Assembly: GCA_035555315.1 (NCBI GenBank)
Contig: DATMGU010000084.1
Coordinates: forward strand, 1 to 24,421
Reading direction: 5' to 3'
Length of the DNA: 24,421 nucleotides
Source of the DNA: DATMGU01 sp035555315
Lineage (GTDB): Bacteria > Pseudomonadota > Alphaproteobacteria > ATCC43930 > CGMCC-115725
This document shows, piece after piece, positions 1 to 7,898 of the stretch. Positions within the stretch are counted from its first letter, which is position 1, and every line of letters begins with the position of its first letter. Under the pieces are notes generated by a model that saw only the letters and a list, made by a program, of their open reading frames with translations, made no database searches and was not told the DNA's origin. The translations under genes were made by a program, and so were the position numbers.

Positions 1-2
1 TG

Positions 3-641
3 CCGGTGGTCGTGGCGGCGATCGTGCAGAATGCCGGCCAGACCTGCTCGGCCGGATCGCGCCTGCTCCTGCAGGATAGCATCTACGATCGTTTCGTCGG
101 CCGGCTGGCCGACCGATTCGCCGCCCTGCGGGTCGGCTCCAGCGACATGGATCTCGATGTCGGTCCGGTGATCAACCTGGCGCAGCAGCGCCGCGTCGAA
201 AGCTATCTCGATCTCGCCCGCCGCGACGGGCTGCCGGTCTTGGGTGCCGGGCGGATCGCGCCGAACACGCCGCCGGGCGGCTTCTATGTGGCGCCGACGC
301 TGCTCGGCGATGTGCCGCCGGACCATCGCCTGGCCCAGGAGGAAGTGTTCGGCCCGGTGCTGTCGGTCACCCGCTTCAGCGACGAGGCTGAGGCGCTGCG
401 TATCGCCAATGGCACGCCGTACGGCCTCGTCGCCGGTGTGTGGACCGCCGATGGCGGCCGGCAGATGCGGTTGGCTCGAGCAATCAAGGCGGGCCAGGTC
501 TTCATCAACAATTACGGCGCCGGCGGTGGCGTCGAATTGCCGTTCGGCGGCGTCAAGCGCTCGGGCCATGGCCGCGAGAAGGGCTTCGAGGCGCTGATGC
601 ATTTCAGCGCCTTGAAGACCATCGCGATCCGCCACGGCTAA
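3..641 (+). CDS. Aldehyde dehydrogenase, C-terminal part (gene cut by window edge)
   Basis: This is the C-terminal half of an NAD(P)-dependent aldehyde dehydrogenase, which oxidises an aldehyde to its acid; the substrate cannot be told. The frame is open from the left edge, so the N-terminal half and true start lie outside. The catalytic cysteine is in the motif GQTCSAG (Cys codon at 45-47). Further on are the family motif EEVFGPVLSV and the C-terminal PFGGVKRSGHGREKG segment. The protein ends at TAA 639-641, three bases before the end of the convergent transporter gene. About 212 of the usual 480 to 500 residues are visible. The family assignment is certain. Confidence 0.95.
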   Translation, partial: PVVVAAIVQNAGQTCSAGSRLLLQDSIYDRFVGRLADRFAALRVGSSDMDLDVGPVINLAQQRRVESYLDLARRDGLPVLGAGRIAPNTPPGGFYVAPTLLGDVPPDHRLAQEEVFGPVLSVTRFSDEAEALRIANGTPYGLVAGVWTADGGRQMRLARAIKAGQVFINNYGAGGGVELPFGGVKRSGHGREKGFEALMHFSALKTIAIRHG

Positions 642-644
642 CCC

Positions 645-1529
645 CTAACCGGTCTGGTCCTGTTTCCGGGGTACGCGGTTCGCGAGAGCCACCCCGCCCA
701 GGATCAGGATCAGGCCGACCAGATGAAACAGCGCCAGCCGCTCGCCCAGCAGGACGGTCGCCAATCCCGCGTTGTAGAGCGGTATCAGGTACAGCATGAC
801 CGAGGCCCGGCTGGCACCCAGCCTGTCGATCAGCCGGCTGTGGAGCGCATAGCCGAGATATCCGGGCACCAGTGCCAGAAAGGCGATCACTCCCAAAGTC
901 GACCAATCGATCGACATACGGTCGCCGAACGCCAGTTCCAGCCCATAGAACGGCGCGGTCGCCAGCACCCCGCCGGCGGCGATGGCGGCGAACCGCGCAT
1001 CATTGCCGAGGTCGGAGCGGTGCCGGCGCAGGACCACCGAATAGACCGCCCAGCTGGCCGAGGCGACGACCGTCAGGGCATCGCCGGCATTGAAATCGAG
1101 GCGGATGAGGCTGGCGAGATCGCCTCGGGTGATGATCGCGACGACACCGACAAAGGAGAACGCCACCCCGACGGCCTGGATGAGCGACAGGCGCTCGCCC
1201 CACCAGAGGGCGGCCAAGACCGCCACCATGACGGGGGAAGCCGCGTAGATCAGGCCGATATTGGTGGCGGTGGTCATCCGGGCGGCGAGATAGACCGGCG
1301 CGCCGCAGAGCCCCATGCCGAGGCTGCCGAGCAACAGCAGAACCGGCCATTCCCGCGCCAGCGCCGCGCGCTGGGCCCAAAGCTGCCCGCCGACCAGCAC
1401 CAACAGCAGCGCCAGCGTGCCGGTCCAGCGCCAGAACGCCAGCGCCACCGGCGGAATGGCGCCATTGACCCAACGCGCGGCGATCATGTTGCTGGCGAGC
1501 AATCCCGGCACGATGAACAGCAGGACCAT
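645..1529 (-). CDS. EamA/DMT-family membrane transporter
   Basis: A 294-residue, very hydrophobic protein with the layout of the drug/metabolite transporter superfamily: two EamA repeats of about five membrane segments each, with the N-terminal signature PGLLASNMIAARW and the second repeat opening near ASASWAVYSVVLRR. Such proteins export small metabolites or amino acids from the cytoplasm; the substrate is unknown. The ATG at 1527-1529 opens directly into the first membrane segment, as expected, although no strong ribosome-binding site precedes it. It lies 65 bases downstream of the hydroxyacid dehydrogenase gene on the same strand, so the two may be co-transcribed. It converges with the aldehyde dehydrogenase gene. 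Confidence 0.9.
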   Translation of the reverse strand: MVLLFIVPGLLASNMIAARWVNGAIPPVALAFWRWTGTLALLLVLVGGQLWAQRAALAREWPVLLLLGSLGMGLCGAPVYLAARMTTATNIGLIYAASPVMVAVLAALWWGERLSLIQAVGVAFSFVGVVAIITRGDLASLIRLDFNAGDALTVVASASWAVYSVVLRRHRSDLGNDARFAAIAAGGVLATAPFYGLELAFGDRMSIDWSTLGVIAFLALVPGYLGYALHSRLIDRLGASRASVMLYLIPLYNAGLATVLLGERLALFHLVGLILILGGVALANRVPRKQDQTG

Positions 1530-1594
1530 CGCATTGCGGTGCGACAGAACGGACCGTGTCGCAGGGCGAGCCGCTCGTTCAGAGGCGATTTGAT

Positions 1595-2608
1595 CTAACG
1601 GGATTGTCGGGTCCCCCGCTTCAGCACCTCGGGGTTCATCACCCGCACCGGCGCGCCGGCGAGAAAGCCGCGCACCGCCTCCACCGTATCGGTGAAGAAC
1701 ACCCGATAGGTCTCGCGGGTGACATAACCCAGATGCGGCGACAGCACGGTGTTGGACAGCCCGCGCAACGGATGATCGACGGACAGCGGCTCGCGGTCAT
1801 AGACGTCGAGTGCGGCGCAGCCGATGCGGTCGGCGCGCAAGGTCTCGATCAGCGCCGCCTCGTCGATGATCGGCCCGCGCGAGGTATTGACCAGGATCGC
1901 ATCGGGCCGCATCAACCCCAGCTCGCGGGCGCCGACCAGCCCGCGCGACCGGTCGCTCAGCACCATGTGGATGCTGAGCACGTCGCTCTCCGCGAACAGC
2001 TCGTCCTTGTCGACCCGGCGAGCACCGCCCGCCGCCGCCCGCTCGACGGTGAGATTGGGGCTCCAGGCGATCACGTTCATGCCGAAGGCGCGGCCGATCT
2101 CGGCGACCCGGCTGCCCAGCTTGCCGAGACCGAGAACGCCCAGCGTCCGGCCATGGAGGGTCAGACCCAGCGTGCTCTGCCAGCCGCCGGCGCGGATGTT
2201 CCGGTCCTCCGCCGCCAGATGCCGCGCCGCCGATAGGATCAACCCCCAGGCGAGCTCGGGCGTGGCGTGCTGGCTGGGGCCGCCGCCGGTATGCGAGACG
2301 ATGATTCCGTGATCGGTCGCCGCCTCCAGATCGAGCGATGGGCTGCGTGTCCCGGTCAGCACCAGCAATTCCAGGTTCGGCAGCCGCTCCAACAGCGCGC
2401 GCGGCACCGGCATCCGCTCGCGCATCAATGAGATCATCCGAAACGGCGTCAGGGCCGCCACCGCCTCGTCGATCGAGGCCAGGGGGCGATCGAACACCTC
2501 GATGGCGCAGAGACCGTCGAGGGTGCTCCAATCGGCCATCTGCCGGCTGATCCGCTGGTAATCGTCGAGGACCGCCAAGCGGGGCGGCACCGCCACATCC
2601 TCGGTCAT
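1595..2608 (-). CDS. D-2-hydroxyacid dehydrogenase family protein
   Basis: A 337-residue NAD(P)-dependent dehydrogenase of the D-isomer-specific 2-hydroxyacid family (phosphoglycerate/hydroxypyruvate dehydrogenase-like). The Rossmann motif GLGKLG is at residues 160-165. The catalytic triad is visible: Arg244 in NTSRG, Glu273 in DREPL and His292 in SPHLGYVT. The substrate cannot be named from sequence. The frame stays open to 2791, but ATG 2606-2608 is preferred. It has an ideal Shine-Dalgarno sequence seven bases upstream and starts just before the family N-terminus, whereas the extension is rich in Pro, Cys and Gly and unlike the family. The gene reads toward the EamA transporter and diverges from the antiporter. 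Confidence 0.93.
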   Translation of the reverse strand: MTEDVAVPPRLAVLDDYQRISRQMADWSTLDGLCAIEVFDRPLASIDEAVAALTPFRMISLMRERMPVPRALLERLPNLELLVLTGTRSPSLDLEAATDHGIIVSHTGGGPSQHATPELAWGLILSAARHLAAEDRNIRAGGWQSTLGLTLHGRTLGVLGLGKLGSRVAEIGRAFGMNVIAWSPNLTVERAAAGGARRVDKDELFAESDVLSIHMVLSDRSRGLVGARELGLMRPDAILVNTSRGPIIDEAALIETLRADRIGCAALDVYDREPLSVDHPLRGLSNTVLSPHLGYVTRETYRVFFTDTVEAVRGFLAGAPVRVMNPEVLKRGTRQSR

Positions 2609-2615
2609 GAGCCGT

Positions 2616-2621
2616 TCCTCC
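2616..2621 (-). promoter_or_regulatory. Shine-Dalgarno site that fixes the hydroxyacid dehydrogenase start
   Basis: On the minus strand this reads GGAGGA, seven bases before ATG 2606-2608. It favours that start over the longer open frame reaching 2791. Confidence 0.75.
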
Positions 2622-2712
2622 ACATCGCCTTTTGTCGCAGCATGACCGAAGCAGACCGGCCGGTCGAGAATCGGACGGTCAAAGACCCGCCCCGAACCTA
2701 GCGGGCAGCCAT

Positions 2713-2731
2713 GTTCCCTTGGCATGGGAAC
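2713..2731. promoter_or_regulatory. 19-bp near-perfect palindrome, candidate operator between divergent genes
   Basis: The sequence GTTCCCTTGGCATGGGAAC reads the same on both strands except for one symmetric mismatch and the central base. It lies in the 245-base spacer between the hydroxyacid dehydrogenase (minus) and antiporter (plus) genes, about 105 bases upstream of the former start and 120 bases upstream of the latter. The TTGGCA inside it, with a TACCTA about 18 bases later (2743-2748), could be a weak plus-strand promoter that the site would overlap. The binding protein is unknown. The palindrome is observed; the operator role is inferred. Confidence 0.5.
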
Positions 2732-2853
2732 GGCTTTCGGCATACCTATGGTGGAGCCGATGGCGCTACACTCAGCCGCTTGATACACCATCGCCGATTC
2801 ATGCCCCCAACGGCCATGCCACGACCATCACCCGAGGAAAAGGCACCGATCCC

Positions 2854-5364
2854 GTGCCGGATGTAGCCGTATCCCTGCTGATCATTGCCAGCCTGCTGGT
2901 CGTGGTCGCCCTCATCCAGCCGGTGGCGACACGGCTGCGGCTGCCGCCAGCCGTCTTGCTGGCGGTCGTCGGTGTCGCCATCGGCACGCTGGCGAGCTAT
3001 GTGCTGGCCAGCCCGCTGACCCATGCGCTCGACGGCCTCGCCTCGCTGTTCGTCGACCTGCCGATCACCTCGGCGGCGTTCATCAACATCTTTCTACCGA
3101 TCCTGTTGTTCGAGGCGGCGATCGCCATCGATGTCCGCCGGATGATCGAGGACGCGGCGCCGATCCTGCTGCTGGCGGTGGTCGCGGTGTTCGTCACCAC
3201 CGCGGCGATCGGCGTCAGCCTGTCGCTGCTCTCGGGCGAACCGCTGGTCGTGTGTCTGCTGCTGGGGTCGATCGTGGCGACCACGGATCCGGCCGCCGTC
3301 GTCACGATCTTCCGCGATCTGGGTGCGCCGGCACGGCTGACCCGGCTGGTCGAGGGCGAAAGCCTGCTGAACGACGCGGCGGCCATCGCGCTGTTCACCG
3401 TCATGCTGGACATGCTGGTGCGGCACGCGGAGCCCAGCATCGCCGAGGGGGCCTGGCAGTTCTTCGGCGCCTTCGGCGGCGGCATCGCGCTCGGCATCAT
3501 CGGTGCCCGATTGATGATCCGGCTGATCCCGGTACTGGCGGAGATGCGCCCGGCCGAAGCGACCCTGACCCTGGCGCTGCCCTATTTGGTGTTCATCATC
3601 GGCGACCGGTTCCTCGATGTTTCCGGTGTCGTCGCCGTGGTCACGGCTGGCCTGACCCTAAGCGCCACCGGCCGATCCCGCATTCTGCCGGAGAATTGGC
3701 GGTTCCTGACCGACCTCTGGGGCCAAGTCGGATTCTGGGCAAGCTCGCTGGTGTTCGTGCTGGCCTCGATCCTGGTGCCCCGGTTGCTGGTCGATGTCAG
3801 CTGGAACGACGCGATCCTGCTGGCGGCGCTGATCGGTGCCGCCCTTTTGGCGCGCGGCCTGGTGCTGTTCATGCTGCTGCCCCTCTTGTCGCTGCTCGGC
3901 CTCAGCCAACGGGTCAGCAACGCCTTCAAGATCGTCATCACCTGGGGCGGGTTGCGCGGCGCGGTGACCCTGGCGCTGGCCCTGGCGGTGACCGAGAACG
4001 GCGCGCTCGACCAGCATCTGCAACGCTTCGTCACCGTGCTCGCGACCGGCTTCGTGCTGTTCACCCTGTTCGTCAACGGCACAACCCTGCGGGCGCTGAT
4101 CGGGCTGTTGAAACTCGATCAGCTCTCGCCGCTGAACCAGGCGTTGCGCAATCAGGTACTGGCACTCTCGCTCGCCCGGGTGCGCGACGTCTTGCGGGAG
4201 ACGGCGACGGAGCACGCGTTGTCGGATCCCGCGACCGCGCAGGCCATTCGCCCCTATAGCAAGCGCATCAAGGCGGCGACCGAGGACGCCGAAGCACCGG
4301 CGATCGGCGATCGCGATCGCCTGACCGTCGGCCTCATCGCTCTGGCGAGCCAGGAGCGCACCCTGATCCTCGACCATCGCGAACAGCGCACCGCCTCGAT
4401 GCGGATGGTCGAGCTGCTGCTGCGCAATGTCGGGCGGATCAGCGACGCGGCGCGCAGCCAAGGCCGGTTGGGATACAAGCGCGCCGCGGACGCCATCGTC
4501 GATTTCCCGCTGGCGCTGCGCCTTGCCAATGCGCTGCACCGTCGGCTGGGCATCGAGGGCGCCCTCGCCCGCGCGCTGGCCGACCGCTTCGAGATGCTGC
4601 TGCTGACCCGCATGCTGCTGCAGCAGCTCGTGCGCTTCAACGAAAGCCGGTTGACCGCCCTGCTCGGCGCCCGCGTCGGCGCGGTGCTGGGGGAGGTGTT
4701 GCGCAGCCGGCTGAGCCGCACCGCCACCGCCCTCGACGCGCTGCGCCTGCAATACCCGGATTACGCCGAGGCGCTGGAGCGCCGCTTCCTCGGCCAGGCG
4801 GCGTTGCGGCAGGAGATCGTCGAATACGAGACGCTGTTCGATGACGGCCTGGTCGGCCAGGAGCTGTTCGACGATCTGCGGCGCAGCGTCACGGCGCGCA
4901 GCGATATCGAGCGTCAGCCCCGGCTGGATCTCGGCCTCAACACGCTGGAACTCGCCCGCAAGCTCGACTTCTTCACCGATCTCGCGGAGCCGGAGCTCAA
5001 TCGGCTGGCCGCCCTGTTCAAGCCGGTCTTCGTGGTGCCCGACGAGATCATCATCCGCAAGGGCGACCGTGGCGACGCGGTGTTCTTCATCTCGTCCGGC
5101 GCCGTCGAGGTGGTTTTGGATACCGGCAATATCCGTCTCGGCTCCGGCGAATTCTTCGGCGAGATGGCCCTGCTCAGCCGGCGGCGACGGCAGGCCGACG
5201 TCAAGGCCCTGGCCTATTGCCGGCTGCTGACGCTATCGAGCAATGATTTCGAGACATTCCTTGCGCATAACCCGGATGTCCGCGCCTGCATCAACGACAT
5301 CGCCGCGGCGCGCATCCGGATGAACAACGATGCGCTGGCCGCCGCCGAGGCGACGGCGGTTTAG
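2854..5364 (+). CDS. CPA1-type Na+(K+)/H+ antiporter with C-terminal cyclic-nucleotide-binding domain
   Basis: An inner-membrane cation/proton antiporter of about 836 residues. Residues 1 to about 420 are the membrane domain of roughly 12 helices. They carry the CPA1 hallmarks TDPAAV (144-149) and ESLLND (169-174), whose Asn173-Asp174 pair is the ion-binding ND motif of electroneutral exchangers, and a GGLRGAVTLALAL segment near residue 370. A cytoplasmic, mainly helical linker of about 280 residues follows. A cNMP-binding domain fills about 704-819, with the phosphate-binding cassette FGEMALLSRRRRQADV retaining Glu and the R-x-A arginine, so nucleotide binding looks possible. GTG 2854 is chosen because it starts just before helix 1 and has AGGAAAAGG ten bases upstream. 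ATG 2632 would overlap the divergent promoter. Confidence 0.9.
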   Translation: MPDVAVSLLIIASLLVVVALIQPVATRLRLPPAVLLAVVGVAIGTLASYVLASPLTHALDGLASLFVDLPITSAAFINIFLPILLFEAAIAIDVRRMIEDAAPILLLAVVAVFVTTAAIGVSLSLLSGEPLVVCLLLGSIVATTDPAAVVTIFRDLGAPARLTRLVEGESLLNDAAAIALFTVMLDMLVRHAEPSIAEGAWQFFGAFGGGIALGIIGARLMIRLIPVLAEMRPAEATLTLALPYLVFIIGDRFLDVSGVVAVVTAGLTLSATGRSRILPENWRFLTDLWGQVGFWASSLVFVLASILVPRLLVDVSWNDAILLAALIGAALLARGLVLFMLLPLLSLLGLSQRVSNAFKIVITWGGLRGAVTLALALAVTENGALDQHLQRFVTVLATGFVLFTLFVNGTTLRALIGLLKLDQLSPLNQALRNQVLALSLARVRDVLRETATEHALSDPATAQAIRPYSKRIKAATEDAEAPAIGDRDRLTVGLIALASQERTLILDHREQRTASMRMVELLLRNVGRISDAARSQGRLGYKRAADAIVDFPLALRLANALHRRLGIEGALARALADRFEMLLLTRMLLQQLVRFNESRLTALLGARVGAVLGEVLRSRLSRTATALDALRLQYPDYAEALERRFLGQAALRQEIVEYETLFDDGLVGQELFDDLRRSVTARSDIERQPRLDLGLNTLELARKLDFFTDLAEPELNRLAALFKPVFVVPDEIIIRKGDRGDAVFFISSGAVEVVLDTGNIRLGSGEFFGEMALLSRRRRQADVKALAYCRLLTLSSNDFETFLAHNPDVRACINDIAAARIRMNNDALAAAEATAV

Positions 5365-5388
5365 GCGGCAAAGAGGTGGTTCATCGAG

Positions 5389-6306
5389 ATGCTCGTTCGC
5401 CACCTGTCTTATTTCGTCACGCTCGCGCGCGAGAAGCATTTCGCCCGAGCCGCCGAACTCTGCAACGTTGCCCAGCCGACACTCTCCGCCGCGATCCGAA
5501 AACTGGAGGAGGATCTCGACGTCAGGCTTGTCCTCAGAAGCCATCGATATATCGGCCTCACCCCTGAAGGAGAGAAGCTGCTCGCCTGGGGGCGCCAGAT
5601 CCTGCGCGACTACGATAGCCTGCGCGAGGATCTGACCGGGCTCAGCCGGGGCATCACGGGTTGCCTGCGGCTCGGCATCATTCCAGCGGCGATGCCATCG
5701 AGCTCCTTCCTGACCTCCCGGTTTTGCGCGATGCATCCTACCGCCACCGTCGAGCTTCACTCGATGACGTCGCGGATGATCCAGCAGCGTCTGGACGCCT
5801 TCGAGATAGACGGCGGGCTGACCTATCTGGACAACGAGCCGCTCGAAAACGTGCGTCGGATCGAACTCTATCGCGAGCGGTATGTCTTCGTGACGCGCCG
5901 CGATCATCGCCACTCGGCTCGCAAGACCCTGACTTGGCGGGAAGCGGTCGCGGAGCCGCTCTGTTTGCTCAGCGACGACATGCAGAACCGTCGCATCATC
6001 AACAATGTCGCCGCCTCAATCGGGGTGACGATCAACCCGAGCATCGTCAGCAACTCGTTTCTGGGTGTCTGCGCCCATCTGCGGCATGGCACATGGTCCA
6101 GCATCGTACCGCATACTTTCCGCTACATCTTCGGCGGAACATCCGACCTGGTGGCCATCGACCTTGTGGAACCGATCCATAGTCAGGCGATCGGGCTCGT
6201 CTTGTCCGACCGCGACCCACGAACGCCGATGACGACGGCTCTCCTCGCGGCGGTTCTCGACGCCGATTTCGAGACGGAATTCGCGGCGGTGAGTGCCAAG
6301 GATTGA
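5389..6306 (+). CDS. LysR-family transcriptional regulator
   Basis: A 305-residue LysR-type regulator. Residues 1-60 form the winged helix-turn-helix (FARAAELCNVAQPTLSAAIRKLEEDL), followed by the linker helix and a periplasmic-binding-like effector domain starting near CLRLGIIPAAM (about residue 88). It starts at ATG 5389, 24 bases after the antiporter stop. It lies 252 bases upstream of formate dehydrogenase in the same direction. LysR proteins usually control a neighbouring gene, and LysR regulators of formate oxidation are known (FdsR in Cupriavidus), so control of the formate dehydrogenase gene in response to formate or a C1 signal is a reasonable inference. Control of the antiporter cannot be excluded. 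Family certain, target inferred. Confidence 0.92.
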   Translation: MLVRHLSYFVTLAREKHFARAAELCNVAQPTLSAAIRKLEEDLDVRLVLRSHRYIGLTPEGEKLLAWGRQILRDYDSLREDLTGLSRGITGCLRLGIIPAAMPSSSFLTSRFCAMHPTATVELHSMTSRMIQQRLDAFEIDGGLTYLDNEPLENVRRIELYRERYVFVTRRDHRHSARKTLTWREAVAEPLCLLSDDMQNRRIINNVAASIGVTINPSIVSNSFLGVCAHLRHGTWSSIVPHTFRYIFGGTSDLVAIDLVEPIHSQAIGLVLSDRDPRTPMTTALLAAVLDADFETEFAAVSAKD

Positions 6307-6433
6307 TAGAAGCCTCCTATCATACGTTCCAAGTTATTCATTTGATCTGACGCGCGCGCCATCCCAGCTTAGACTCGTCCGGTCAATGGGCACATCAGAT
6401 AAGTCGAACGCAATAGAACGGGGAAAACCGCGC

Positions 6434-6449
6434 CCAACAATCATGTTGG
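6434..6449. promoter_or_regulatory. Dyad in the formate dehydrogenase upstream region, possible LysR site
   Basis: CCAACA-ATCA-TGTTGG is a perfect 6-bp inverted repeat about 110 bases before the formate dehydrogenase ATG. It contains one T-N11-A-type arrangement expected of LysR targets. The surrounding 252-base spacer (6307-6558) is visibly AT-richer than the flanking genes and shows no other gene. The dyad is observed; its role is a guess. Confidence 0.35.
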
Positions 6450-6558
6450 AATCCATCCGAGTAGCCAAATCAATCTGCAAAATAGCTCGGATTTCTTTCC
6501 ACTATCATTAACCGGTCGAGCGCCTTCTTCCTTGTTCTAGAACCAAAGGAAGCACGAG

Positions 6559-7764
6559 ATGGCAAAAGTTGTTTGCGTTCTTTATGACGATCCGGTCGAT
6601 GGATATCCAAAATCCTACGCCCGCGACACTCTTCCGAAACTCGAGCACTACCCCGGTGGCCAGACGCTGCCGACGCCCAAGGCAATCGACTTCAAGCCGG
6701 GGGCGCTGCTCGGCAGCGTGTCGGGCGCGCTTGGCTTGCGAAAATACCTGGAGGATCTCGGCCATACCCTCGTGGTAACCGCCGACAAGGACGGGCCCAA
6801 TTCCGTCTTCGAGCGCGAGATCGTCGATGCCGAGGTGGTCATCTCCCAACCCTTCTGGCCGGCCTATCTCACCGCCGAGCGCATCGCCAAGGCACCGAAG
6901 CTGAAGCTGGCGCTCACCGCGGGCATCGGCTCCGACCATGTCGATCTCCAAGCAGCGATGGATAGAGGCGTCACCGTCGCCGAGGTTACGTACTGCAATT
7001 CGATCAGCGTCTCCGAACATGTGGTGATGATGATCCTGGGGCTCGTGCGGAACTACATCCCTTCGTACCAATGGGTGGTGAAGGGCGGTTGGAACATCGC
7101 GGATTGCGTTGCCCGCTCCTATGACGTCGAGGGCATGCATGTCGGCACGGTGGCGGCGGGGCGCATCGGCCTTGCCGTGCTGCGCCGTTTGAAGCCTTTC
7201 GACATGCACCTGCATTATTTCGACCGCCACCGCTTGCCGGAGGCCACCGAGAAGGAGCTCGATCTCGTCTGGCATCCGACGGTCGAGGACATGGTGAAGG
7301 TGTGTGACGTCGTCACCATCAACTGCCCGCTCCATCCCGAGACCGAGAACCTGTTCAATGAGGCGATGCTCTCGAAAATGAAGCGCGGCGCCTATCTCGT
7401 GAACACCGCGCGCGGCAAGATCTGCGATCGCGATGCGATCGCGCGGGCTTTGGAGAGCGGCCAGCTGGCGGGCTATGCCGGCGATGTCTGGTTCCCACAG
7501 CCAGCACCCAAGGACCATCCATGGCGGACCATGCCTCATCACGGCATGACGCCGCATATCTCCGGAACCTCGCTGTCGGCTCAGGCGCGCTACGCGGCCG
7601 GCACGCGTGAGATCCTCGAATGCTGGTTCGAGGGCCGGCCGATCCGCGACGAGTATCTGATCGTCGATGGCGGCAAACTCGCCGGGACGGGCGCGCATTC
7701 CTACAGCGCGGGCAACGCGACTCGCGGGTCGGAAGAGGCCGCGCGTTTCAAGAAGACGGCCTGA
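6559..7764 (+). CDS. fdh: NAD-dependent formate dehydrogenase (metal-free type)
   Basis: Oxidises formate to CO2 with reduction of NAD+ in the cytoplasm (EC 1.17.1.9). The 401-residue protein matches, from memory, the Pseudomonas sp. 101 and Moraxella enzymes nearly residue by residue, including the N-terminus AKVVCVLYDDPVDGYPK and the C-terminal GTGAHSYSAGNATRGSEEAA. With the initial Met counted, the catalytic residues fall where expected: Asn147, Arg285 (NTARG), Gln314 (WFPQP) and His333 (TPHISG). The cofactor loop AAGRIG (199-204) is the family's altered glycine motif, and Asp222 in HYFDRHR favours NAD+ over NADP+. AAGGAAG precedes ATG 6559. The enzyme supplies NADH and removes formate, as in C1 or methoxy-compound metabolism. 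The LysR gene lies immediately upstream. Confidence 0.97.
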   Translation: MAKVVCVLYDDPVDGYPKSYARDTLPKLEHYPGGQTLPTPKAIDFKPGALLGSVSGALGLRKYLEDLGHTLVVTADKDGPNSVFEREIVDAEVVISQPFWPAYLTAERIAKAPKLKLALTAGIGSDHVDLQAAMDRGVTVAEVTYCNSISVSEHVVMMILGLVRNYIPSYQWVVKGGWNIADCVARSYDVEGMHVGTVAAGRIGLAVLRRLKPFDMHLHYFDRHRLPEATEKELDLVWHPTVEDMVKVCDVVTINCPLHPETENLFNEAMLSKMKRGAYLVNTARGKICDRDAIARALESGQLAGYAGDVWFPQPAPKDHPWRTMPHHGMTPHISGTSLSAQARYAAGTREILECWFEGRPIRDEYLIVDGGKLAGTGAHSYSAGNATRGSEEAARFKKTA

Positions 7765-7773
7765 GCGGCCTTC

Positions 7774-7803
7774 GAGGGGCGGTGGCGCGTGCCGCCGCCC
7801 CTC
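7774..7803 (+). terminator. Strong GC-rich hairpin after formate dehydrogenase
   Basis: A 13-bp stem (7774-7786 with 7791-7803, one G-T pair) and a GCGT loop begin ten bases after the stop codon at 7762-7764. There is no T-tract, so it may be a transcript-stabilising or factor-assisted terminator. It could also serve the SDR gene arriving from the other side. Confidence 0.6.
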
Positions 7804-7820
7804 CCACATTGGCCCCGGTA

Positions 7821-7887
7821 GTCCCGTCTAGCCGGCAGCCCCGTCTAGCCGATAGCCCCGTCTAGCCGGCGGCCCCGTCGACGCGAC
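7821..7887. repeat. 17-bp tandem repeat, about 3.5 copies
   Basis: Units at 7821-7837, 7838-7854 and 7855-7871 share the core CCCGTCTAGCCG with a few changes, and a fourth degenerate unit starts at 7872. It lies between the hairpin and the end of the SDR gene. Each intact unit contains CTAG, a tetranucleotide that tends to be rare in proteobacteria. Confidence 0.8.
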
Positions 7888-7898
7888 GGCGGTCCGGG

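Noticed and set aside
723..1598. A 291-codon plus-strand frame opposite the EamA transporter
   Set aside because: Antisense shadow; Gln/Arg/Asp-rich composition and no motif.
2609..2791. N-terminal extension of the hydroxyacid dehydrogenase
   Set aside because: The extension does not resemble the family, and a perfect ribosome-binding site marks the internal ATG at 2608.
2632..2853. N-terminal extension of the antiporter from ATG 2632
   Set aside because: It lacks a membrane segment, overlaps the divergent promoter region and palindrome, and a GTG with a suitable ribosome-binding site lies just before the first helix.
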